A stretch of 64,000 bases of DNA from the NCBI GenBank assembly GCA_910575605.1, contig CAJTEW010000009.1:1-64000 (forward strand), given 5' to 3'. This DNA comes from Lachnospiraceae bacterium. GTDB lineage: Bacteria; Bacillota; Clostridia; Lachnospirales; Lachnospiraceae. Positions 1-6,942 of the stretch are shown one piece after another; the stretch's first letter is position 1; every line of letters begins with the position of its first letter. Under the pieces are notes generated by a model. It saw only the letters and a list, made by a program, of their open reading frames with translations. It had not been told where the DNA came from and searched no databases. The position numbers and the translations under genes were made by a program.

Positions 1-81
1 AATCGTAAGCGGATACATAGCTCTATTGGTTATTTGACACCACAGCAAAAGGAGGATGAGGAACTAAAAAAAGCAGCATAA
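1..81 (+). CDS. IS3-family transposase OrfB, C-terminal tail (5' end outside window)
   Basis: The window opens inside a reading frame on the plus strand that ends at the taa at 79-81. The 26 visible residues include RIHSSIGYLTPQQ, the well known end of the rve integrase core in IS3/IS150-type OrfB transposases. The catalytic DDE residues lie upstream of the window, so activity cannot be judged. The stop falls immediately beside the truncated 3' end of the ISL3 transposase on the other strand, which suggests that the IS3 element inserted into, or recombined with, the ISL3 copy. Confidence 0.75.
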   Translation, partial: NRKRIHSSIGYLTPQQKEDEELKKAA

Positions 82-991
82 TCTTTCGACTTTTTTTGTC
101 CAAAGTATTGACATAGGTCCAATGTTCTGCGGTAGGGGAATCTTCCTTAATGGATTTATCCCAGTAATCCCCGGTGAGCTTCCCGTCATAATGAGATGCT
201 TCTGTGGGGAGCGTAAAGTTTGCCGAAAGCAGGCGTGATATGAATTTTTTTGCGGCATCCGTAAGGCCCTTGAGAAGATGGAAACGGTCACTTACCTGCT
301 GTATATCCCTGCCTGTTCAATGGCGCTTTTATAGGAAACAGAGCCGTCTCGTGATACGATTCGGATATTCGGGTAGCTTCTAAGCCATTCCGCCACATCT
401 TCCACCTCACGGGATGCAAGCAGGTCTACCACACGGTGTGTATCAATGTCCACCATGATAGTGCCATAAGTCTGTCTTTTTCTGAATGCGAAATCATCAA
501 TACACACTTTTGTTATGGAATGCTTTTCAGGGAGCGGTATCTCTTTTTTTTAAGAGATTGCAGATGGTGCTTTTCCTGACCTCTGCAATCCCGTCCTTTA
601 ATGTCCTTGATGCTGCAACAGAACTGGTATTCAATGATATGTCTATAATCTTGTCAATAAGACGTTTTGTCTTTTTACCGTTCTGCTCTAAAAAATCAAA
701 ACGCTCTGCGAAAGTGGTAAATGTACAGTCCGGATTGTCACAGAAGAATTTCCTGTTCTCGATGATAACCTTCGTTTTCTTTCCCATGATGGGCAGATCC
801 TGAAAACTTTTTTCGTATCGGCTGTGAATACGCATAGAAGTGTGCCCACAATATGGACACCTACATGATTTACGGTTTGATGCCACATATAAAATAACCT
901 CGTCCGCCGTTATTTCATGCTCTAAATAATCAAGGTCTGCATCAAGTTCTTTAACAAATTCATCCATGGTATAAACCCCGTATACACTCAA
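62..991 (-). pseudogene. ISL3-family transposase, two frameshifts and 3' truncation
   Basis: Reading leftward from 991, the N-terminal part has two zinc-binding Cys pairs (CPYC and CDNPDC) and a helix-turn-helix, as in ISL3 transposases. The frame is lost in an eight-base A run (minus strand, about 544-551) and resumes in another frame as EIPLPEKHSITKVCIDDFAFRK, which contains the first DDE aspartates. It is lost again near 298 (a G run) and resumes with QVSDRFHLLKGLTDAA, the conserved ISL3 block. It stops being recognisable at about 62, where the IS3 tail abuts, so the last acidic residue region is missing. A start at 967 is also possible. ISL3 elements are not known for programmed frameshifting, so this is read as a decayed gene. 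Confidence 0.85.
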
Positions 992-1049
992 AAATTTATA
1001 TTTATTATACCATTTTTTACCTCCAAAACAAACCTTTTTTCAACTAACT

Positions 1050-1588
1050 CTGGAAAGATTCAAAAAGTCCTTTACAAAACGTCACTGGACAGTCAGGAAG
1101 TAAATTATGAATCCCCCAATGTAATTCTGGAAGAATTCACAAAGGAATATATTATTGAAAAGAAGCTGTTTCCTTATATTCCGTTCTATATTGCAAGGTA
1201 TGAAAAAGATATGATATCCGAAGGAAGTATAGAGAACGCAGTACGGGATTTAGAATATATCAGGGAGGAACTGGTTCATTTGTATGAAACGGGTGAATTG
1301 ACTGAGAATGAGCTGATTGACTTAAAGGGATTTATCAATACCATCATTACACATATTACAAATGGAAATCAAAATGAGGAAAGGCTGGTTAATATTATGG
1401 GTGGAACAGTAATTGAGACAGAATCGGAAAGGTTGATAAGCCAGGGAAAAGCGTATCTACTTATAGTGCTAGGGCAGGAAGAAGGTCTTGATGACGCAAC
1501 GCTCCTGAAAAGAATGCAGGAACGGATAGGTCTGTCTCTGGAACAGGCATCTGCCTATTTAAAACGGTATGGAAAACAGACTGTATAG
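1050..1588 (+). pseudogene. Rpn/PD-(D/E)XK nuclease-type transposase, C-terminal remnant
   Basis: An open frame runs from the edge of the ISL3 copy to the stop at 1588. Its C-terminal half (MGGTVIETESERLISQGKA, then a helical tail) matches the tail of the Rpn family recombination-promoting nucleases, often annotated as PD-(D/E)XK transposases in Clostridia. The N-terminal nuclease domain is absent. An ATG at 1211 could start a 125-residue peptide, but in-frame sequence with family character continues upstream to about 1050, so this is a truncated gene, probably cut by the ISL3 insertion. Confidence 0.65.
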
Positions 1589-1620
1589 ATTTGCGAAGAC
1601 GGGTGACAATTTGAAGTGAA

Positions 1621-1659
1621 GGGAGTATTTTCGTCAAAAACGAGAGTACTCCTATTTTT
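1621..1659 (+). terminator. hairpin followed by T-rich tract
   Basis: GGAGTA at 1622-1627 pairs with TACTCC at 1647-1652, with extra pairing inside (TTCGT with ACGAG), followed by TATTTTTA. It lies 33 bases after the Rpn remnant stop and upstream of the first uvrB fragment's promoter, as expected for a factor-independent terminator. Confidence 0.5.
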
Positions 1660-1665
1660 ACGAAA

Positions 1666-1691
1666 GAACGGATGTTTCGGAACGTTTGTTC
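1666..1691 (+). promoter_or_regulatory. putative LexA (SOS) boxes upstream of uvrB fragment 1
   Basis: GAACGTTTGTTC at 1680-1691 fits the Gram-positive LexA core GAAC-N4-GTTC exactly. An overlapping near match, GAACGGATGTTT, lies at 1666-1677. UvrB is a classical SOS gene, and the intact uvrB downstream has the same kind of box at a similar distance from its -10. Binding is inferred from the motif and the context. Confidence 0.6.
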
Positions 1692-1711
1692 TAAAACTTC
1701 TCGTTTTTATC

Positions 1712-1740
1712 TGTACAAATAAAGAACCATATGCTATAAT
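1712..1740 (+). promoter_or_regulatory. promoter of uvrB fragment 1
   Basis: TGTACA at 1712-1717 and a perfect TATAAT at 1735-1740 are 17 bases apart. The same CTGTAC-N18-TATAAT arrangement is found before the intact uvrB, so this promoter appears homologous and intact although its gene is broken. Confidence 0.6.
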
Positions 1741-1816
1741 CAGAATACTTTTTGGAACGTCAGATTCATGGTGTCCGGTTGGGTATAACCAGTCCGGGAA
1801 AATGAAATCAGTGAAC

Positions 1817-1888
1817 AAAATTCGTCGAAAGGCAATTTTACAAAAAACGGAAGATGTGCCTCGACGAATTTCTGCCTAATAGGCGAAC
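1817..1888 (+). promoter_or_regulatory. leader hairpin and U-run before uvrB fragment 1
   Basis: AAATTCGTCGA at 1818-1828 pairs with TCGACGAATTT at 1861-1871, reinforced by GGCA/TGCC just inside. A T-run follows at about 1889-1895, close before the ribosome binding site GGAGGTG. The intact uvrB has a structurally similar but sequence-different leader. A transcription-attenuating leader is one possible reading, untested. Confidence 0.4.
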
Positions 1889-1920
1889 TTTTTTTAATAT
1901 GGATTTTGGAGGTGATTTTT

Positions 1921-2261
1921 GTGCAGGATGCACAAGAAAAAGGATATTCGCAATCCGCTGCGCTACTTGCTCATGAAGACGCTGCAAAAGGCGGCAGCAT
2001 CTTCAAATTACACAGTGATTACGAACCCACCGGAGACCAGCCGCAGGCCATTGAAGCCCTTGTCAAAGGATCCCAGGAAGGCAACCAGTGTCAGACTTTA
2101 CTGTTACGGGTTCCGGTAAGACATTTACTATGGCGAATGTCATCCAGAAGCTGAATAAGCCGACTTTGGTAATAGCGCACAATAAGACCCTTGCTGCACA
2201 ATTATACGGTGAGTTCAAGGAGTTCTTCCCTGAAAACGCAGTGGAGTATTTTGTGTCCTAA
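1921..2261 (+). pseudogene. uvrB 5' fragment, copy 1
   Basis: Starts at GTG 1921 behind GGAGGTG (1908-1914). After a 25-residue extension it reads [17 protein letters not shown], the UvrB N-terminus. A 4-base deletion near 2105, relative to the intact gene, breaks the frame inside the Walker A region. The other frame then gives [18 protein letters not shown] and continues to EYFVS before a stop exactly where similarity to uvrB ends. Roughly the first 90 of 660 residues are represented. Silent differences from the live uvrB are numerous, so this is a diverged allele and not a recent duplicate. It keeps its own promoter and LexA-like boxes. Confidence 0.9.
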
Positions 2262-2691
2262 TTTGGGGACAGGGTAAAAAGAGCATTATTTAGTGTTATT
2301 TAGTGCTGATTGTACCGTATTTTGTGGACAAGATAGGGGATTATGGACGAAATAACACTAGGCGGACGGGTGGAGTTTGTGACCTGGATTCGTGTAATGG
2401 ACCGGATAATACTAAATGGATAAATCAAAGGAAGTAAGTGGATAATTGCATAAAAAGACTAATTCGCTACACATGTGTAGCGAATTGGTTGGAAAGATCC
2501 ACAGTAAAAGGCCTGTCAGAGCATGTTTTATTTACGGATCAAGAATATAAGACTATTCATCTCATAATGTATGGAGTATGAAACAAGTTTATGGAACATA
2601 TAAGGATAGATCAGGACTTTTAACATGGTTGAGAGAAAATATATAGTCAATTGTAATTATTAAAGTTTGGTAATAAAGGATATAAATCAAG
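2262..2691. other. non-coding left edge of the inter-uvrB island
   Basis: No gene is supported here. The stretch begins with GGGGACAGGGTAAAAAG (2265-2281), resembling one end of the palindromic repeats at 57633 and 60629. It then has short patches similar to the intact uvrB upstream region: GGATAATACTA occurs here at 2404 and again at 6719, and TGTGACCTG followed by TGTGTAAT-like sequence occurs here and at about 6802. This suggests a scrambled remnant of a uvrB upstream region. The palindrome at 2461 lies inside. Confidence 0.45.
2461..2486. repeat. perfect 26-bp palindrome
   Basis: The left half AATTCGCTACACA is followed directly by its exact reverse complement TGTGTAGCGAATT with no spacer. 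In RNA the stem extends a few more pairs with one G-U wobble. It has no T-run, sits near the left boundary of the defence-gene cargo, and could be an operator, a recombination site or a relic of a terminal repeat. Confidence 0.6.
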
Positions 2692-4995
2692 ATGTACAAC
2701 TATAATAATTTAAGTGATTTTGAGTTTGAGATATTGTGCAAGGATATTATGCAGAAAAAGCTGGGCGTCAAATTATTTACTTTTCAAAAAGGAAGGGATG
2801 GGGGGATTGATGTTACGGATGACCCTAAAAACAAAAAAGTAATTATACAAGTCAAACATTATATAAATAGTAAATATAGCGATTTGCTCGGAACGTTAAA
2901 AAAGGAAGTACAAAAAGTAAAAGAATTGAAACCCGAAAAATATTATATATGTTGTGCCATAAAACTAACAGCAAAAAATAAACGGGAAATATATGATATG
3001 TTTTCGGAATACATGGAAAGTGCCAATGATATTATGTCTCTTATAGACATTGATGATTTTTTGGAATGTCCTGAAAATATGGATATTGTAAGGAAACATT
3101 ATAAATTATGGCTTGAATCAACAAATGTTTTGAGTATGATATTTAACCAGAGTGTTTTTATTGACTGTGAATCGCTCTTATGTGACATTGAGGAAGATAG
3201 TCGAAGGTTTGTGGAAACCAGTTGCTATAATGAATGTATAGATATTCTTGAAAAGAAAAGGATGTTGCTTCTGCTAGGTATGCCCGGCGCTGGAAAGACT
3301 GTGACCACCAAGATGCTTGCCATATATTATGCTTCAAAAGGGTATAGAATCCGTTACACAACGAATGGGGATATAAGTGATATTAAAAATGCGATTTCGA
3401 TACAAAAGGATTTACCGGAAATCATATTGCTGGACGATTGCTTGGGGCAGCATTATTTTAGGATGAAAGAAACTCAGGGGAATGAACTTTTAAGTTTGGT
3501 AAAATATGTTGCTTGCCATAAGAATAAGAAATTGATTATGAACTCTCGTGTGACTATTTTTCAGCAGGCCAAAGAACATGTGATTGAATTTAGGCAATTT
3601 GCAGAAGACGAAAAATTCAAAATTAAAATATTGGACATGGGGACGTTATCCCTTTTAGACAAAGGCAGAATTTTTTCACAACCACATATATTTTAAAGGC
3701 TTGCCAGCGGCTTATTATCAGGATATATTAAAAGAATATCATTACAGAGAAATTATTAAGCACAATAATTATACACCACGTATAATGGAATTTGTTACGC
3801 GGGAATATAATTTCAAAAAGATATCCAGCGACAGTTATTATAAATATGTACTTCGGTGTCTGGATAATCCGACAGAAATATGGCAGGATGAGTTTTCGGA
3901 AAAATTGCAGCAGGAAGACAGGATTTTGTTAACAACTTTATATTCATTGACAGATACTAGTATAGATGAAAATATACTGAAGCGGGCATTTAATTACAGA
4001 TTATGCAATAACACTATAGTGGATACAAGCAGGAATATATGGGAAGATGTTCTTAAACGGTTAGAAGTTGCATTTATACAAATTATAGAAAAAAACAGAA
4101 AAAAGAAATCGGTGTTATTAACCCATCTGTAAATGATTTTTTGAAAGAATATTTACAGAAAAATGATATAGAAAGAGAAAATATCCAGAAAAATGCCACG
4201 GAATACGAGCAGATAAAACGTGGATTTTCTGAAAGCATGGAAGATATTATCCAAGCGGGAAAGGCAAATTTATACAATTATGCCAGTTTGAATGAAGAAA
4301 TGTATGTTATATTGACTTATATCTGTAGGTTTGACGTGTTTCATGATAATTACGGATATGTAGTTGAAAGATTTTTTAAAACATTGTCATATGATTCTTT
4401 TGAAGGAATGATGGGAAGGTGCGAACTATTTATCAGATTGCTTTCAAGAAAATTTGATGCATTTTATCATACATATAATTATCTAGACGAAGGTGTATTA
4501 ATGGAATTTTTCTGGAATTTAGATTTAGGGGAGTTCCATAGTCTTATTGAGTCAGCAGAAAAATATAGCATTGATTTTTTCTATACGGAATACAGGGATG
4601 TGCTTCTTGAAACGATACAAGCTGCAATTTATGCACATATGGAAGATGTTGAAGCAGATGATTATTATGGAGATTATGATATAGATGACCTTTTAAAGCA
4701 AAACATGAGATATAATGGTTATTATGAGGATATAGATACAGAATCTGTTGTGGATACTATATGTGACTTTATAAAAGAGGATGTGGAACAGGAAGTTTCA
4801 GAAATGATTGGAAAACTTCCACAGGATATTTTAAACAGAATTATAATTTCAAAAAGTAACGTAAATGTAGAGAGATCAGATGTTGAAGGGTATATAGAAG
4901 GTTATTTGCAACCATCAGAGCCGGAATATGACCATCACGAAAGGGATTATGGGATTTCCGGCGAAATGGATGTTTTAGATTGTATTTTTAAATAG
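2692..4995 (+). pseudogene. Mrr-like nuclease fused to STAND NTPase (nSTAND3-type), two frameshifts
   Basis: One about 768-codon gene split into three frames. Residues 1-120 form a restriction-endonuclease fold: GRDGGID at 34-40 and IIQVKHY at 51-57 supply the D...QxK signature of PD-(D/E)XK/Mrr enzymes. Residues 196-203 are a Walker A (GMPGAGKT) and 244-250 a Walker B (IILLDDC), as in STAND NTPases found in anti-phage systems. The frame slips in a T6 run at 3671-3676 (shifted frame reads FFHNHIYFKGLPAAYYQ) and slips back in an A-run near 4098-4103 (reads KEIGVINPSVNDFLKEY). The shifts compensate, so everything after 4104 is in the original frame. AT-rich relative to uvrB. Either a dead gene or one with homopolymer sequencing errors; the C-terminal sensor part is otherwise intact. 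Confidence 0.8.
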
Positions 4996-5050
4996 ATATT
5001 ACAATTCATTTCGGCTGGGAATTCATCTGTTGTGCAGAAAGTTTTGTAAA

Positions 5051-5073
5051 TTCGGTAATTAACAATTACCGAA
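5051..5073. promoter_or_regulatory. inverted repeat just upstream of the YhcG gene
   Basis: TTCGGTAATT and AATTACCGAA are exact reverse complements separated by AAC. The element ends 7 bases before the ribosome binding site of the YhcG gene. It has no T-run, so an operator or a translation-masking hairpin is more likely than a terminator; the role is inferred. Confidence 0.45.
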
Positions 5074-5094
5074 TTGGAAAAGGAGATATTTGGA

Positions 5095-6138
5095 ATGAAA
5101 GATATGAAGAACGGTGATAAATTTTTTGGCCAAGTTGTGCAATTATTTCGGGATGCAAAACGCAAAATGAGTATGGCAGTGAACATGGCTATGGTTTATT
5201 CCTATTATGAGGCTGGTCGGATGATTATAGATGAGGAGCAAAATGGCAGTGAGCGTGCAACCTATGGAAAATATATTCTTCAGGAGTTGTCCAGACAGCT
5301 GACAGAAGAATTTGGCAGGGGATTTTCCTATGAGAATTTAAAACTTATGCGTCGCTTTTATGTGGTATATTCAAAAGATGTGATTTCCGATACGGCTTTT
5401 CCACATTCAGAGCAACTTCCCATGAATGATGAAGGCAGGCGATTTTACTTAAGCTGGTCGCATTACCTTATTTTGATGCGGATAAATAATTTAGAAGAAC
5501 GACATTTCTATGAAATAGAAGCATATAAGAATGGATGGAGCAAGGATGAACTTGGACGACAATATGGCAGTTCTCTATATGAAAGGCTTGTATTAAGCAG
5601 AGAGAAAGATGATGTAATGCGCCTTGCTTTGGAAGGGCAGCAAGTTGAAAAACCGGATGACATTTTTAAAGACCCCTATATTTTGGAATTTACTGGATTG
5701 CCAGAAGAAGCTGTTTATTCAGAAACTGAACTGGAAAAGCGTTTGATAGACAATCTACAAATGTTTTTGCTGGAGTTGGGGAGAGGATTTACGTTTGTGG
5801 GACGCCAAGTGCGGTTTACATTTGAGGAGGAGCACTATAGAGTAGATCTGGTATTTTTTAATCGTCTGTTAAGATGTTTTGTTCTATTTGATTTAAAGGT
5901 TGGACAGTTGAAACATCAGGATATTGGGCAAATGCAGATGTATGTAAACTATTATGACAGGAAAGTAAAACTTGAGGATGAAAATTCAACAATTGGCATC
6001 ATTGTTTGTAAGGATAAGAAAGATGCAGTGGTAGAAATGACTTTGCCAAAGGATAATAATCAGATATTTGCGAGTAAATATCAAACGGTGCTTCCAAGCA
6101 AGGAGGAGTTGCAGCAGTTAATGAATGAAAAAGAATAG
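5095..6138 (+). CDS. YhcG/DUF1016 family PD-(D/E)XK nuclease
   Basis: About 348 residues, close to the usual family length. The N-terminal DUF1016_N half (YSYYEAGRMI, LSRQLTEEFGRGFSYENLK, LSWSHYLILMRI) is followed by the nuclease half with FYEIEAYKNGWS, YILEFTGL, and the catalytic stretch YRVDLVFFNRLLRCFVLFDLKVG near residues 255-280. The start is ATG 5095 because AGGAG at 5081-5085 is well spaced; a TTG at 5074 precedes the SD and is rejected. YhcG proteins often travel with restriction or other defence genes; here it follows a nuclease-STAND gene between two uvrB fragments. The biochemical role is unproven for most members. Confidence 0.88.
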   Translation: MKDMKNGDKFFGQVVQLFRDAKRKMSMAVNMAMVYSYYEAGRMIIDEEQNGSERATYGKYILQELSRQLTEEFGRGFSYENLKLMRRFYVVYSKDVISDTAFPHSEQLPMNDEGRRFYLSWSHYLILMRINNLEERHFYEIEAYKNGWSKDELGRQYGSSLYERLVLSREKDDVMRLALEGQQVEKPDDIFKDPYILEFTGLPEEAVYSETELEKRLIDNLQMFLLELGRGFTFVGRQVRFTFEEEHYRVDLVFFNRLLRCFVLFDLKVGQLKHQDIGQMQMYVNYYDRKVKLEDENSTIGIIVCKDKKDAVVEMTLPKDNNQIFASKYQTVLPSKEELQQLMNEKE

Positions 6139-6199
6139 ATAGCTGGTTAGTATGGATGGGAAGAGTATTTTGGAAATACTTCACAGGGAGAATATTATC

Positions 6200-6390
6200 A
6201 TGGATCATTTTGAATTAGTATCGCAATATCAGCCAACCGGCGACCAACCGCTGGCAATTGAGGAATTAGTAAAAGGATTTCAGGAAGGCAACCAGTTCCA
6301 GACACTTCTTGGCGTAACTGGTTCCGGTAAAACCTTTACGATGGCAAATGTTATCCAGCAATTAAATAAACCGACCCTTGTGATAGCACA
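6200..6390 (+). pseudogene. uvrB 5' fragment, copy 2
   Basis: Begins at ATG 6200 behind GGGAG and reads [17 protein letters not shown], through the complete Walker A GVTGSGKT, to KPTLVIAH, where uvrB similarity stops abruptly at about 6390. It covers about 64 residues. Codon choice is more AT-rich than in the intact gene (for example gaattagtaaaagga where the live copy has gagctggtcaaaggc), so it is a third, independent allele. It has no recognisable uvrB promoter or leader, because the YhcG gene ends 61 bases upstream. It is fused at its 3' end to an integrase remnant. Confidence 0.9.
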
Positions 6391-6600
6391 TTTAGTCCCA
6401 AAGCGGTATCACAGCTCATGGGACATGCGAAAGAAATTATTACCATAGATGTTTATGGAGACACTGCCGAAATAATTGAGGACTGCTTAGACGATCTCCA
6501 GCCGTTTATTGATGAAGTAATCCCGAAAGAAGAAAGTGAAAGCGGTACAGATTTTTCACAAGATAATTATATAGAACAAATTAGTGAATTTCTTGCATGA
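6388..6600 (+). pseudogene. tyrosine recombinase (integrase) C-terminal remnant
   Basis: In a different frame from the uvrB fragment, the sequence reads [20 protein letters not shown] followed by DVYGDTAEIIEDCLDDL to the stop at 6598-6600. MGHA...T.DVY carries the last catalytic His/nucleophile Tyr block of phage-type tyrosine recombinases, here with an acidic tail. The N-terminal and most of the catalytic domain are missing. Its position, joined to a uvrB breakpoint and only about 100 bases upstream of the live uvrB promoter, is what one expects if an element using this integrase recombined at uvrB. Confidence 0.72.
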
Positions 6601-6640
6601 AACTAAGATACTGGCATAACTGAATCGTATAAAAAGACAT

Positions 6641-6685
6641 AAAAAAGTACAGAACAAAAGTTCGGTTTTGGTCTGTACTTTTTTT
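6641..6685 (+). terminator. AT-rich hairpin with T-run containing a LexA-like box in its loop
   Basis: AAAAAAGTACAGA at 6641-6653 pairs perfectly with TCTGTACTTTTTT at 6672-6684. It could end transcription coming from the integrase remnant. The right arm overlaps the -35 region of uvrB and the loop holds the LexA-type box, so the same DNA may serve regulation instead. Confidence 0.4.
6652..6663 (+). promoter_or_regulatory. putative LexA (SOS) box of uvrB
   Basis: GAACAAAAGTTC matches GAAC-N4-GTTC exactly and lies 11 bases upstream of the -35 of the uvrB promoter. Together with the boxes before uvrB fragment 1 this supports DNA-damage control of uvrBA. Direct LexA binding is inferred. Confidence 0.6.
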
Positions 6686-6702
6686 GACTTATGTGTTATA
6701 AT
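6674..6702 (+). promoter_or_regulatory. uvrB promoter
   Basis: TGTACT at 6674-6679 and TATAAT at 6697-6702 with a 17-base spacer. The predicted transcript would have a leader of roughly 235 bases before the ATG at 6943, unusually long for uvrB. Confidence 0.55.
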
Positions 6703-6834
6703 GAAAAACCAAATGACTGGATAATACTATCTGTACTGACTGATGTTATTCGGTGTTGTTTCGTTTTAAAAATATGGTTTTCCCAAAGGGATACTGCGTA
6801 ATGTGACCTGCATTTGTGTAATTGCTATTTTAAT

Positions 6835-6917
6835 GCTTATTCGCCAGCTTTGCAAGCCCATTTTACACGAATCGAAAACTGAATTACACGAATTTCGGGC
6901 GAATAAGCAAACTTTTT
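6835..6917 (+). promoter_or_regulatory. uvrB leader hairpin followed by U-run
   Basis: GCTTATTCGCC at 6835-6845 and GGCGAATAAGC at 6898-6908 are exact reverse complements, and a T6 run follows at 6912-6917, 14 bases before the ribosome binding site. Copy 1 of uvrB has the same plan with different bases. Position and shape are compatible with a leader attenuator; no ligand-binding class is recognised. Confidence 0.42.
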
Positions 6918-6942
6918 TCGGTCAAAAATTGGAGGTTTTCAT

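Noticed and set aside
541-555. A8 run in the ISL3 transposase as a programmed frameshift site
   Set aside because: Programmed slippage is known for IS1 and IS3-type elements, not ISL3, and the same gene has a second frameshift and a missing 3' end, so decay explains it better.
486-803. Plus-strand open frame over the ISL3 region
   Set aside because: It lies opposite the clear transposase reading, has no ribosome binding site and its sequence resembles no protein.
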